From: Linanthus parryae
Lineage: Eukaryota; Streptophyta; Magnoliopsida; Ericales; Polemoniaceae
Length of the DNA: 64,000 bases
Direction: 5' to 3'
NCBI GenBank assembly: GCA_023055425.1
Contig: JALGPY010000001.1
Span: forward strand, 116,355,057 to 116,419,056
In this document: positions 13,101 through 24,300 of the stretch, piece by piece
How the letters are laid out: each line of letters begins with the position of its first letter
Numbering within the stretch: position 1 is the stretch's first letter
Position numbers and translations under genes: made by a program
The notes under the pieces: model-generated
Told to the model about the DNA's origin: nothing
The model's input: only the letters and a program-made list of their open reading frames with translations
Database searches by the model: none

Positions 13101-14016
13101 GAGAAACTATTACTGTATAAGAAAAGGCGCCATTTCGAACATAGGTTTCCGTTGAGTTTTAGTTTGACCACCTGTCTTTCAGTTTTAAGGATTGGATATT
13201 TGCCCCTCTATAAGTTGAGTTTTGAACAGGTTATATGTCATCTTCTTACGAAATTTCGTATACCTAGGGATTCAGAACACCTCTATATAAGTCTATGTTA
13301 CTTTCTTTAACAACAATTTTTTTATTGGGTTCTTAGTTCTGTAATTAGCAGCAGGTTTAGACTACTGAAGGACTCTTTCTAGCTTACTGCTACAATCATT
13401 AGAACAGTGCTATTACATTCTTTCATGCATAATCAACTGGCAATATCATCCATGCCCTCAAGACATTGCTTCCCAACACTTTAATTGTGTCACCTTGTTG
13501 AGACATACCAGATCTTGGTACCATTTTCCTTCATCTTAAAACACAACATTTTCCTCCATTCGGCATTCGCACACAAAATCAATTCATAACTGCTCAGTAG
13601 CTCTGATTGTCCAGTATATTGTCAAGATCCAATGCCTAAACCATCCTTCTCACATTCTTACAATGCCTAGATACTCTGTTACATTGATTGGACTTCTACT
13701 TATTGATATTGTTAAGTTTATCAGGATCCTTCACTATTGTATGGTTTCCTGGATAAACAATAAATCTCTGTCTTCATCATGAACACTCACTCAAATTTGG
13801 TTTAATGTGCAATTAATTTTTTTATATAATTATCCCGACATGCTTATTATTGTTTGGCTTTAAGTCAAGATTATGTTTCTTATGCGATGGATAATTACTC
13901 TGCAGGGTCGGACGGATCGAATAGTTTTCAAACTCTTTGGCAAAGATCCAAGCAACTTCCCTCTTGCGCTGCGGAAACAGGTATTTTTGTGTTGTGCTTT
14001 TCCTGGTTTTGTTGAT

Positions 14017-14054
<38 letters not shown>

Positions 14055-17000
14055 ACGTTTGCTTCAAGATCTAAACTTTTAATTTTGGTGACTCAAATTC
14101 TAGATCCTTGAATGGTTGTCTAATAGTCCAACTGACATGGAAAGCTACATTAGACCTGGCTGTATTGTCTTGACGATCTATCTCCGGTTAGAGGATCCCA
14201 TTTGGGAAGAGGTAATACTGTCTTTGTACTCCATTAATGAAGTCTACCAATCCCCATAAATTGTATATCCCTCATAATAACATAAACCTACGTGTATCTT
14301 GTACAGCTATGTGGCGATCTGAGTTCCAGTTTAACCAAGCTACTTAAGGCATCAGATGAATCTTTCTGGAGGAGTGGATGGGTCTATGCTAGGGTGAAGC
14401 ATCGTGTAGCATTCATATACAATGGTTTGTTCTTCTGTGTTGATATTATTATCTGGGTTCTGTGCTGTTGTTTTTGTATATCTGTTTCTCTGGTAAGAGC
14501 ATTTCCTTGGATAGAGTAATAATTTTCTTATTTCTTATGCTACAGGTCAGGTTGTCTTGGACAAACTACTACCTCTTAAAAGTAACAAGATTTCCAGGAT
14601 TCTCAGCATTAGACCAATTGCAGTATCTTTCTCCCAGAAAGCGCAGTTCGTAGTTAAAGGCTTGCACCTGTTGCAGTCTAACTCTAGGTACCCCTAATTG
14701 AGATCACGTAGTTACCAAGACTGATCATTTGAACTTGGTTGGTTTTGTGTGGCAGCCTGTTTGGTTTATTCATTGAGTGCTGAAGTAAATTTTCTATTTT
14801 CTTGTTTCAGTTTGCTCTGTGCGCTAGAAGGGAAGTACCTGGTGCAGGAAAGTTGTTCTGACATGGGTGAGGAAAGTGATCTGGCCGTTGATCATGATCA
14901 GATCCAGTGCCTTAGATTTTCTTGCTCCATACCTGATGTTAGTGGAAGAGGATTTGTGGAGGTAAGGTGTCCTTTTGCACAGTAACCCCTTACGTTCTAT
15001 TATGGTGTGAGCTTTCGGCAAAATAATCTGTGTGTGTGTGTACTTGCGCGCGTGCGCACATTTGTGTATGTGCAAAGACAATGGCGTGACTATCTTGTTT
15101 GCATTACGTCCTAGAGCAAAAAGCACTTGTATCTGCATTTTATTTTACCTGACCTGAACAGGTGAACTTGCTATTTGTTGTGTTCAGGTTGAAGACCAAA
15201 GTCTCAGCAGCAGCTTCTTTCCTTTCATAGTTGCAGAGCGTGATGTTTGCTCTGAGATTCGTACCCTTGAGACTGTAATAGAGGCAGTTGATACCCCTGA
15301 TGACATTTCTTTAGAATCTGAAACTTTAAAAGCCTGCAATAATGCGAGGGAGTTTATCCATGAAATGGGCTGGCTTCTTCATAGGAATCAGTTGAAGTAT
15401 AAATTGGGTAGCAAGGATCCAAACTTGGATCTATTTTCTTTCAGACGGTTCAGGTGGCTAATGGATTTCTCCATTGAACACAACTGGTGTGCTGTGGTGA
15501 AGAAACTTTTGAGCATTGTGTTCAGCGGTGCGGTCGATGCAGGAGGTCATCCTTCTTGTGAATTTGCAGTGCAGGAGATGTGCCTTCTGCATAAAGCTGT
15601 TAGAAAAAGTTGTAGGCCTATGGTGGAAATCCTCCTGAGATATATCCCAGATGGAATAGTGGACAAGTCAGGCTCAAAATTCCTATTCAAACCAGATGCT
15701 TCTGGTCCAGGAGGTTTGACTCCTCTGCACATAGTAGCTAGCAGTGCTGGTTATGATGGTATATTGGATGCTCTAACTGATGATCCCGAATCGGTAAGAA
15801 CATCTTAGCTTATATATATCTTGTGATTTTCGTGCATATTAAGCATAACTTAGGTATAGTCGCCGGTCTGCATATTTTTAGTCATTGTGCGTACTTCATA
15901 TTCATTGACTTGTCTTATTTAGTCATTGTTTTAGCTTTTAGGTTAGGGTGAATGAGATACATCCCCCTTGAGGCTTGAACTCATTACATGCGGTGTCAAT
16001 CTTGTTAGGGAAATCAATAAGTCACCGGTGTATCTCTCTTAATGCTTATTCCTCTTCCTCCATTAATGCCGCTAATCCCATTTCTTTCCCATTCATGGAT
16101 ACCACCTGACAGTTTCCCCTTTTTTGCGGAATCATTCACCACAACAAGCAAGGAACACCACACCACCAGTTCTCTGTCCACAGCATCCACCAGGCTTAAC
16201 CTACGGCCGATCACCACCACCACTAGACATCATCAGCCACACTTACCAATTAGGTAGCTGTTTCAGAAATCATTTACATTCACTGACGAATCTTCAACTG
16301 ATAAATCTAACAACCAGAATGAAACTTGTTTCCTATTATTGCAATGATGTCAAGAACCTCGTTAGCTACATTGACATTGAACTTCTCCTTTCTTGACACA
16401 ACCAATTTTGACCTGATAGCATGTGATTGGATCATACTGTCAGCAATAGGTGATGGTAAGCATAGTGGCAAAACCAAACTCCCATATTGGTGCTGCGTCG
16501 TCGATAAAACGTAACTTCTGTAACTCAATATAAAATAATGGAACAGTAGATGAGATGATGTCATGTATCAGAGAATGGGATTTTGAGAATAGATTTACAA
16601 TCCCATTTAGGCAAACTTTCAGAGGTTTGTCGTCCTTTATATCATCGTACAATTTTCTTGGTATCTAGGTCATGTTTGCACTGGAGCAGGGTTGTGGTGT
16701 TGGTGTGTGCGTCTCTGGTGGTGATGATTTGAAATGGCTCATGGGGAGTTTTTCGGGGTTTTTAGTGATGGTGTCGGTGGTTGCAGTGGTGACAGTGCGT
16801 GTTCTTGGGTAAGAAGGTGAAGAATGTTGGGTTTTGGAAGATATTAAATGACAATAGGTTAAATAATTAAGTTAAACAAAGGGGTTTATGAATTGATATA
16901 GAACTTTGTTTAGGTTTAAACAAGGGTTGAAGTAGTTGATGGAACTAGTTTTTATCGTCCATTTTGGGCTAGACTAACTGGCTCGCTAGTGGGAGGGTAC

Positions 17001-17431
17001 TATGACTAGTATAGGGGTTTTTGCTTGGGTGGTTGGTTCCTTTAACAAACCCAACCTCAGGTGTTGTTGTAATTTACCCTTTAGGTTTTGTGAAAAGTTC
17101 AACTCTTTCCTACCCAAATGGATTTCACTTCATTTACTATATTGCTCTTTTGCGTGTTTCACTTTTCACATTGTCATTAACATTACAACAACACCTGAGG
17201 TTCGGCATGACTTGTTTACCCATGGTCTCTAATGTACCTGCATTACTTCTAACTTCTCAATTTGGTTCTTATAAGCTCTGCCATGAAATTATGGCTGTTT
17301 AAATTATTGGCTTTTACTTGCTTGTTGGTGGGATACTCGAAGGGGCCGGAGAGGGGTGTCACTTGCCCTACTGCTGGTGGGATACTTGAAGGGGCCGGAG
17401 CCTCTTGGGGACAAGGGGTGTCACTTGCCCT

Positions 17432-17466
<35 letters not shown>

Positions 17467-18350
17467 CCAAAGTTTCCAAGAAATACAAATACATCACCTT
17501 TTGCTGATATATTAAATTGTGCCCCCTACGTTGTAATCCGTGTCAATATGTATGCCCTCGTAACTGCAAATACCTCCCCCTTTTTAGCTGCTATTTTAAG
17601 ATTGTGCTCCTAAAATTATTAGACAACTAAGCTGCAAATACCTCCCCCTTTCAATATTTTGTCGAGTACTAGCTTAGTGAGAATATATAACTGAAAAATT
17701 CTGAATTGTGCCCCACTCTTGGCCAATTCCTCGCTCCGACACTGAATTACTCGAGACAGGATGTGTTGAAAACTTGTGAAAAATCCGGTCTTTCAGGAAA
17801 CTTTTGTCAATGGTTTGTTTCCTTTTTTCAACTCTACTAACTCAAGATTTCCTTTCAGGTGGGTATTGAAGCATGGAAGAGTGCCCGCGACAGTACAGGA
17901 TCAACACCATACGACTACGCATCCCAGCGAGGATACCACGCCTACAACCATCTCGTCCAGAAGAAAATCGACAAGAAATCATCACTTAATAACAACAACA
18001 GGCAGGTAGTAGTCGACATCCCCAACACCCTACTGGAATACAACTCCAAGCAGAAACTGACGGATGTGCAGAAGTCGGCTAAAGTTGCTAGCTTCCACAC
18101 CGAGAAGAATAATGACTTTGTTGTGATGCCATCAGTCCCCTTGAGTTGTGGTATTTGCCAGCAGAAGATGATGGCATACGGAAGAAGCCCTAGATCGTCG
18201 TCGATGGCTCTCTATAGACCTGCATTGCTATCTATGGTGGCCATCGCTGCTGTCTGTGTGTGCGTGGCTCTCCTCTTTAAAAGCTCGCCTGAAGTTCTCT
18301 ACATTTTCAAGCCCTTCCGGTGGGAGCATTTGGGTTGTGGATCGAGCTAG
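4184..18350 (+). CDS. SPL1/SPL12-like: SBP-box transcription factor, SPL1/SPL12 type (gene A)
   Basis: Coding exons by GT-AG sites and phase: 4184-4767, 4911-5092, 6922-7088, 7176-7574, 13906-13980, 14104-14211, 14307-14424, 14546-14687, 14811-14961, 15188-15793, 17859-18350. They sum to 3024 nt, 1007 aa, with no frame break. The N-terminus has the clade motif [15 protein letters not shown]. The SBP domain (about 148-225) shows both zinc sites: C149, C154, C171, H174 and C190, C193, H197, C209. The basic nuclear signal [13 protein letters not shown] overlaps its end. Exons 10-11 encode ankyrin-like repeats (LTPLHI, TPYDYA), and a hydrophobic segment lies near 966-984 before a conserved tail. 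SBP proteins bind GTAC-core DNA in the nucleus; the large SPL1/SPL12 class is not known as a miR156 target, and no site was noticed here. Intron 4 (6331 bp) is swollen by a palindromic transposon. The paralogue is gene B. Confidence 0.93.
5760..5883. mobile_element. Tourist-like MITE in SPL-A intron 2
   Basis: A 124-bp segment with ends GGGGATGTTTGG and CCAAACAACCCC, flanked on both sides by TAT (5757-5759, 5884-5886). The length, terminal repeats and 3-bp flanks fit a PIF/Harbinger-derived MITE. It is non-coding. Confidence 0.5.
8557..10360 (+). repeat. Left arm of the palindromic element
   Basis: About 1.8 kb, the uninterrupted arm. Its innermost bases (GACACTAGCA) pair with TGCTAGTGTC at 10417 across a 56-bp spacer. 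The CCGGAATT-rich outer part (8634-8740) is matched at 12590-12670. This arm best represents the ancestral unit because it lacks the two later insertions. Confidence 0.8.
9175..10247 (+). pseudogene. Plant transposon-protein relic, left arm
   Basis: Broken coding sequence directed toward the palindrome centre. Recognisable segments include [54 protein letters not shown] and [18 protein letters not shown], spread over different frames with internal stops. The pattern is reminiscent of the putative plant transposon protein domain found in many plant mobile-element ORFs (family assignment tentative). The tail is low-complexity, rich in Ser, Arg and Lys. No DDE transposase or reverse transcriptase motif was seen, so it is unlikely to drive its own movement. 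Confidence 0.4.
10655..11019. mobile_element. hAT-like MITE with 8-bp target duplication
   Basis: A 365-bp insertion flanked by perfect 8-bp repeats TGTGGGTT (10647-10654 and 11020-11027). The other palindrome arm shows the unoccupied site with a single copy. The ends AAGGCCGGCCCTG and GGTTGGCCCTG are imperfect inverted repeats. Internal GGGGCCC stretches occur near both ends. It is non-coding. Confidence 0.8.
10998..12141 (-). pseudogene. Plant transposon-protein relic, right arm
   Basis: Mirror copy of the left-arm coding relic, read on the minus strand and split by two MITEs. Segments include [72 protein letters not shown] and [11 protein letters not shown]. The last two resemble the LPR-GH...PYG.LLT pattern of plant transposon-associated proteins (tentative). 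Frames are interrupted, and no complete product is possible. Confidence 0.4.
11427..11662. mobile_element. hAT-like MITE, CAGTGGCGG family
   Basis: A 236-bp insertion with ends CAGTGGCGGAC and GGCCGCCACT(G). The left palindrome arm shows the empty site. Flanks CCAGCCAG and GCAGCGAG are compatible with a decayed 8-bp duplication (6 of 8 match). It shares terminal repeats and an internal CTGTGGCCCC word with 2495-2857. Confidence 0.65.
12747..13905 (+). other. Remainder of SPL-A intron 4
   Basis: Intronic sequence between the palindromic transposon and exon 5. It is AT-rich with no coding or repeat structure that I could identify. It ends in the acceptor CTCTGCAG before exon 5. A run of about 35 T lies in the following intron at roughly 14019-14053. 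Confidence 0.5.
15794..17858 (+). other. SPL-A intron 10, repeat-rich
   Basis: A 2-kb intron between the ankyrin-encoding exons. It holds the tandem repeat and C-tract listed separately, two copies of TGCAAATACCTCCCCCTTT near 17567 and 17634, and otherwise unassigned sequence. Short open frames at 16.0-16.6 kb show no recognisable domain. Confidence 0.5.
17327..17463. repeat. Tandem repeat ending in a C28 homopolymer
   Basis: Two adjacent units share GGTGGGATACT, GAAGGGGCCGGAG and GGGGTGTCACTTGCCCTACT (about 17327-17374 and 17375-17435). The second carries a short insertion. They are followed by 28 consecutive C at 17436-17463. Homopolymers this long are often mis-sized, so the exact count may be unreliable. 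Confidence 0.75.
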
Positions 18351-19591
18351 TTGTAGCAAAAGGTTAATAATAATGTAGAGGTAGGTAACAGTAGCTCCCC
18401 TTATTGTTTTTTTGAACATTTTTGTTTCAACCCTTTTATTTATTTCTCATATTTACGGAGACAAATGCAGATAGCCAGATAATTAATTACTATTGGGCTG
18501 CATATAATCATAGATCTAGACCCTGATAGAAGAGTATTGTTATTATTATGTAAAATTCAACCATCTTGGTTGAACGTTTAACGTTTAATGTGCATGGAAA
18601 TGTGGATTCACATAAAGTTTGGAGGGATTAATCAAGAGACGTTCTTTTATATCCAGAACGGCCTCATATTTGTTTGATCTCTTTCGCGCACTTCATTGTG
18701 TGTATGTGTTGTGCGACGCAGGTCTTGGATCACAACTGTGGGCGGAAATTTTTGTATGTTGGGTCATAGTGCAGGCAATATCTCTACCATGACCGATATA
18801 GGCCAAAATAAGTTTTCTTTTTGGTTGGCAAATGCAACGCCCTACAGTCAACAGGAAGAGATAATTAGTAATCTTCTCGAGACTTAGAGATCATGTTTAG
18901 TGAAATATCCAAGTCGGAATTTGATGGCATAGAGCAGTTTAGTTAATATCCTCAAAAAATGCACTATTACGCAGAAGAACTCCTTGAAGGCTATCAGACT
19001 GAGATTCAAAGGATTTTTTTTTTTTTTTTTTATTTATTTTTTTTTTTATTTTTTTTATTTTTTTTTTTGCACATGGCAACCTTGTGGCTGTCAAATCATT
19101 TGGAAGAAAGAAAACTCAAGGTCCATATATTTTGCAATGCACTGCTTCTGTATGAGGAAATAATAATTGAGAATAATGATGTGTAAATCATCATTATTAG
19201 TCTATAAATGGAATGGAAGAACATGATAAAGGAATCAAAGGACATCTCACTTTTCTTTTCTGTTCTCTTTTGTTGGTGGTCATTTCCTAAGCACAACTAA
19301 TATGAAATTCACACAATCTTTGTAGGCCTTCTTTTTTTCTAAGGGGAGACGTTAAGTGGAATTTGGAAGCTATTATAAATGATTTCGTTTGTCTGAATTA
19401 CAGTTGTGAGTCATTTTAGAATATGGGCTGTCCATTTTTTCGGTACTTGCAATATTCAGAGTATGGGTGTCTACTTCGTGTGCTGTCGTATTGATTGTCG
19501 TGACATAAATGTCCATTCAACTCTTGAAAGATGATAGAAATTCTTTAAAACTTTCTTTTCGATGTACCTCATCACCAGTTGCACCTTCCAT
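18351..19591. other. SPL-A 3' region and spacer
   Basis: The first 200-250 bp after the stop presumably hold the 3' UTR and poly(A) site, although no single signal stands out. Then comes AT-rich spacer with a T-rich block (about 19014-19068). No gene was seen. Confidence 0.5.
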
Positions 19592-19900
19592 TTAAGCAAT
19601 TTGTTTTATCACAATCTCTGTATCTCCTTCGATCTTTGGTTGTTCTATGCCGATCTCCAAAACCAGGGCTTCTACCTCTTTTGCCATGTTATCCCATCTA
19701 AATCGAAATGTTTTTGTCTTGATGAAATCACCGTGGTGATCTCTGAGAATAGTGTCAACACCAACATTTGTGTATAGATACAACCAACCGCAATCATTAT
19801 TTAGCATTTGCTCTCCTGTTTTGATTACAAGTTCCTTTAGAAAAATGTACAGTACTAGTATTAACCACTCACGAGCCGCCAGGCAGTCCAGTTCTCTCAC
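19592..19900 (-). pseudogene. RNase H-like fragment of a non-LTR retroelement
   Basis: A 102-codon open stretch whose second half contains GVDTILRDHHGDFIKTKTF, AKEVEALVLEIGIEQ and IEGDTEIVIKQI. This is the pattern of the RNase H domain at the end of plant LINE polyproteins and of related stand-alone relics: a GVG..IRD.NG strand, an AE.A helix and an EGDS strand. It lacks the rest of the domain and has no reverse transcriptase nearby. It is a truncated remnant, not a working enzyme. Confidence 0.6.
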
Positions 19901-20799
19901 TAGCCACTCATAAGAAACTACGTGGTATGTTTAAAGTTCACTTTCAAAATTAGAACTAGTGAGTTGGTCCACTAAACATAGAGTTGACACTTGTAACAAC
20001 GTACATAATGGTCTGATTTTTCAGAATTTCTAAAATTTTATGGATTTAATTTGCTTTCTCTAAAATAACCATAAATGCAATCAGTTTAAATGGCTATGAA
20101 CTTAGTGCTTTATTACACAAAATCTTACTGCAGAGTAAATAACTTGTGAACACCTCAATTCACGAAAATATTTCAAATAAAAAATCACATAAAAGGTATA
20201 AAATTCTCCATTTAATTTAATTTTTTTAAATATCTTTCTAATAAAAATTGCAAAAAGGTAAAATAAAATCTCATTTTTTCCTTAAAAAAACTATATTAAA
20301 ATTATTATTTTTTTTTATAAAAAAGAAGCTTTGACTTGTGTTGACTTTGATATTCCTATTAGGACCAATCAACATCATTACACCATTAGATAATCCAATC
20401 ATCCCCACCCAGGTTGGGCTGCCAAATCTTTTCACTCCCCCCTTTTTCATATTCTGAGGCTCCAAACAGTCAGGGTGGGGGTAAATAAATTCCAATCACT
20501 GTCTTGATAGTGAAAAATCAAGAACAACAACAGTGGTGGTGGTGGAGATTCACATGTGTACGATACGATGAAGATGATCATGTTGTGTTTGTTTAGCAAA
20601 ACAGTAGTGATGGCGAAAGCCACGGACGTGGGGTATAGATTCCCCCTCAATATGATGATGATGATAAACCCCAGAAATTACTCCTCCTGCCAACACAACA
20701 ACATGGGAGAGCAGAGAAGATGATAAAAAAGCAAGTGATTGTGTACTATTATTACCACTATTACAAATTCCCTACAGTTTTTATGCTTCTACTATTAGT
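19901..20799. other. Spacer upstream of SPL gene B
   Basis: AT-rich sequence with no recognised gene. The last few hundred bases (about 20.4-20.8 kb) probably include the promoter of SPL gene B, but no TATA box could be assigned with confidence. Confidence 0.4.
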
Positions 20800-21334
20800 T
20801 AGTTAGTGCCTACTTTTTCCATTTGCCCCATTAAATTCAGTGCTCTCTGAGATCTAGCATTCCCCAAAAGCTGCCCACTTTCTCTATCTCTCTGGCAAGA
20901 GGTCTTTGGATCTGCAAGTGGGTTACTGCCTTCTCTATGTTTCCAGTTCTTGAATTCTTGAATTTTCTTGTGAAACCCATATGACAAAATTTGTTTTTTT
21001 TTTAAGTTGTTTTGATGTTGTTGGATTAATGAATTGTGTTGTGTTGAATTTAGGGTGCTGATTTGGTGATTTGGTCATGTGGGTTTTGCTTGCTTGGATC
21101 CAAGGATGTGTCAGTGTGCTTTTTCTTGATTTCTGGGGACTTATTGAAGATGATTAGGAGCTGTTTGGTTTGGTTTCTGTTCCCCTGATTCAATTTCTTT
21201 TTGCTGTTGATTTTGAGGGTTCATGCTTCTTTGATTTGGGGGTGTTTTTTTTTCTGGTACTGTGGCGTGTAATTGAATCATTTTCAAGAGGAATCAGTTC
21301 CTTCCCTTTCTTTTAGGGTATTGGATTTTGAGTG
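20800..21334 (+). promoter_or_regulatory. SPL gene B 5' leader
   Basis: Contains a pyrimidine-rich block (about 20876-20895) and, from about 21060, a stretch colinear with the SPL gene A leader: TCATGTGGGTT, GCTTGCTTGGATCCA and TTCTTGATTTCTGGGG. This non-coding similarity between paralogues points to conserved leader function or recent duplication. Start site and any leader intron are unknown. Confidence 0.55.
21077..21157 (+). promoter_or_regulatory. Upstream ORF in SPL gene B leader
   Basis: A 26-codon ORF begins MWVLLAWIQG and includes LFLDFWGL before TAG. It starts 258 nt ahead of the main ATG and corresponds codon for codon to 3935-4015 of gene A, where codon 11 is TAA. Similarity at peptide level in one frame suggests past selection on the peptide. 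Repression of main-ORF translation is a hypothesis. Confidence 0.5.
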
Positions 21335-24300
21335 ATGGAGGCTAGAGTTGGAGCAAAATCTCAACATCTCTATGGTCCGGTAATTCCCGATATGATGGTA
21401 GTTGGGAAGAGAACCATGGAATGGGATTTGAATGATTGGAGATGGGATGGAGATTTGTTTTCAGCTACTCCACTTAGTTCAGCACCCTCAGACTGCCGGA
21501 GCCGGCAGCTTTTTCCGGTTAATTCAGCAATTCCACCACCTTGTTTGGATAATGGAAAGAGGGAGTCGGAGAAACGTAGGAGAGCGGTGGTTGTGGAAAA
21601 CAATAGGGAGTCGAATGGTGATGTTGAGTCTCTTAACTTGAAGCTTGGTGGACCAGTGACTGATAGGGAGGTGGAGGAGAAGTGGGACGAAGGTAACAAT
21701 GGGAAGAAGAGCAAAACTGTCGCAGCTTCCTCAAATCGTGCGGTGTGCCAGGTGGAGGATTGTCGGGCGGATTTGACCGGTGGAAAAGATTATCACCGGC
21801 GGCATAAGGTCTGTCAAGTGCATTCCAAGGCCACTAGCGCGTTGGTGGGAGGTGTTATGCAGCGGTTTTGTCAGCAGTGCAGCAGGTTAGTCATGTCATT
21901 GCACATTTTTTTAAGCAATTTTATATGAGCATTCATGAATTTTTTCTCGAAATTTGTTGCACAAGACGGATAAGTAGAAGTTGATTTGTTTAGGTTTCAT
22001 GCTCTTGAAGAGTTTGATGAAGGGAAGAGGAGTTGTCGCAGGCGTTTGGCAGGTCATAACAGACGGAGGAGGAAAATGCCCCCAGAAACTGTGGTTACTG
22101 GAGGTTCTTTGGCTGATGAGCATGGTAGTAACTATCTACTAGTTAGTTTGCTGAGGATACTCTCCAATTTGCACAGTAAGTGGCCATGATTTGCTTATGG
22201 TAATGCATTTTTTCAGTCTCCAAGTTAATGTTGAAGGAAGGTATTACTGTCTATAAGTATTTAAGGCTGTTAAGCTACGTACATGGACTTCCTATTTTGC
22301 CTGAAATACCCATGTCCATCAGAAATTGACAAACACGAGGGTTGGCTGTATGTGCCAAATTCCCATACCCCAACTCGAAAGAAAGATCCTTCATATTTGA
22401 TGGAAAATATGCTATAGTTTGGTGATTAGGAACTCTTTTGACCTTTCTCATGGGCCAGCGATAGAAAAAATATATCTTCTTCGTTTTTAATTATGTTGAT
22501 ACCATGGGGATGTTTTTCAGTATAATGACACGTCTATACCTTTAGTATGTATGCAAAACCCATATCCAATGTTTGAACACATCCCTTTATCCTGCCATTT
22601 TGATAGGACACGTAAACCCGTAACTGCTATTGGCGCTTATAGCTGAGTTTGAAGTTACTAGGTGCTAATATCTTGTGATGTGAGCATTAGAATTTGAAAG
22701 TGGATGCTTACCGCATACCAACACTTTGTACATGATTGTTCCCGCTGCCCACTTATTAGCCTAAAAAGCCTTTGAGTTCATTCCAGGCTAAACCTTTAGA
22801 AAATCACTGTGCATGGTTATTTTGAGGTTTGCTAACTTTTTCCTATTTTCCGAGTTATCCAGATTTTATTCAAGATTTCAAGAATTATCTTCTTTAATTA
22901 ATATACAATATGAATCTTGTTGCTTTAGATGTCAGGTGGTTGGCTTCAACTCATAGAAGGGAGCTATCTTCTTAAGTAGTTGACTTGTTGGATGTAAATC
23001 AAGATGATTCAGTGTTAATTTTTGTTATCTTGTTTGGTGCTGTTTAATTTATGATCTATTAGCTGGCAAAAGAATAAGTATATACTGAAAGAAATAACAT
23101 GAGAATGCAATCAGTAGGACCAGGTAGTTTCTTTTGGGTATTAAAGAAGCTACTCTAGTCTTCAGAAAAATCTACATTCTTACATTAGATTGCTGACTTT
23201 ATCCAGTGCACTGTTCGGCTATACCTTGATAAACCAAGAACCGGTACTTCGTTCATGTTGACTACGGAACTGGCTTATTATCCAAATTTTATTATAGTAG
23301 TTTCAAAATAGAGTTTTTCGTGTATATGTGTGTGCTTCAAGATACCTATAAACTTCCTCATTCTTAGATAGAAGGTAAGAGTTTCTAGGTGCAAGGCATT
23401 ATCTAATCTGTAAAGTTATGGTTTATGTGATGATTTACGCCATCATTTGATTGCATTCTTTTGGTATACTCAAATAAGCACAAGGATGATGTATTTCAAA
23501 CTTAATGTGTTAGTCCGTTTTACTTTATTTATTCGTAATATTTCTGATGCCGCTTTGACATACAATTTTTTGGTCTCCTTGAGTGCAGCTAATAATGGCT
23601 CGGATCAAGTGAAGGATCAAGATTTGCTATCACACCTAATGAGAAACCTTGCTAGTCTTGCTGGCTCAAATAGTGTGAAGAACATATCTGACTTATCTCC
23701 ATCTTCAGAAGATTTACAAAAGATTTCGATGCCAATGGCCAATGGAACTCCCCGAGAGGTTTCAAATCCACTTTCAGGGGGTCGTAAGTGAATCTCATTT
23801 CTTGGTTCTTTCAATATGATCAATTAGGTATTCTGAATCCAACAAGGACTAATGAAAACATATAACCACTTTTGTGTTTGAAGGGATAGAGAAAGGAACT
23901 TCTACAGACAACTCGCAGGAAGAACATCATAACACTTCGTACGCAATCTCATGCCACACACGAGACAGCAATTCTGCCAATGCTAGCATCCAAGAGAATG
24001 GTGTGGGAAGGATGAAAATGACTGACATAGACTTAAATAGTGTTTATGATGATTCTCAAGACAGTGTAGAAAACCTAGAAAGTTATGAAGCTTCCGTAAA
24101 CCTGGGAACTCAGAAGTCAAGCCCTCCTCAGACAAGTGGGAATTCAGGTTCCACCACCACACTGTCACCATCTAGTTCCAGTGGAGATGCTCAGGTATAG
24201 TGATTGTTCCACAATTTTCAACTAAGTTATCTTATCAAACCTTTTTAGAGAATAAAACCGTATAGGGCATAATATTCAGTCGGAGGCTGGAAAGATATTA

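Noticed and set aside
14019..14053. Long T-run near SPL-A exon 5 as a retroposed poly(A) tail
   Set aside because: There is no adjoining cDNA-like sequence or flanking duplication; it is a simple homopolymer in intron 5.
20838..20850. GTGCTCTCT word in the SPL-B upstream region, resembling the start of a miR156 target site
   Set aside because: Only about nine bases match before the sequence diverges (GAGATCT), it is upstream of the coding region, and this SPL class is not known to be miR156-regulated.
21332..21337. GTG two codons' span upstream as a start for SPL gene B
   Set aside because: Plant nuclear genes start with ATG; ATG at 21335 aligns with the gene A start (MEA).
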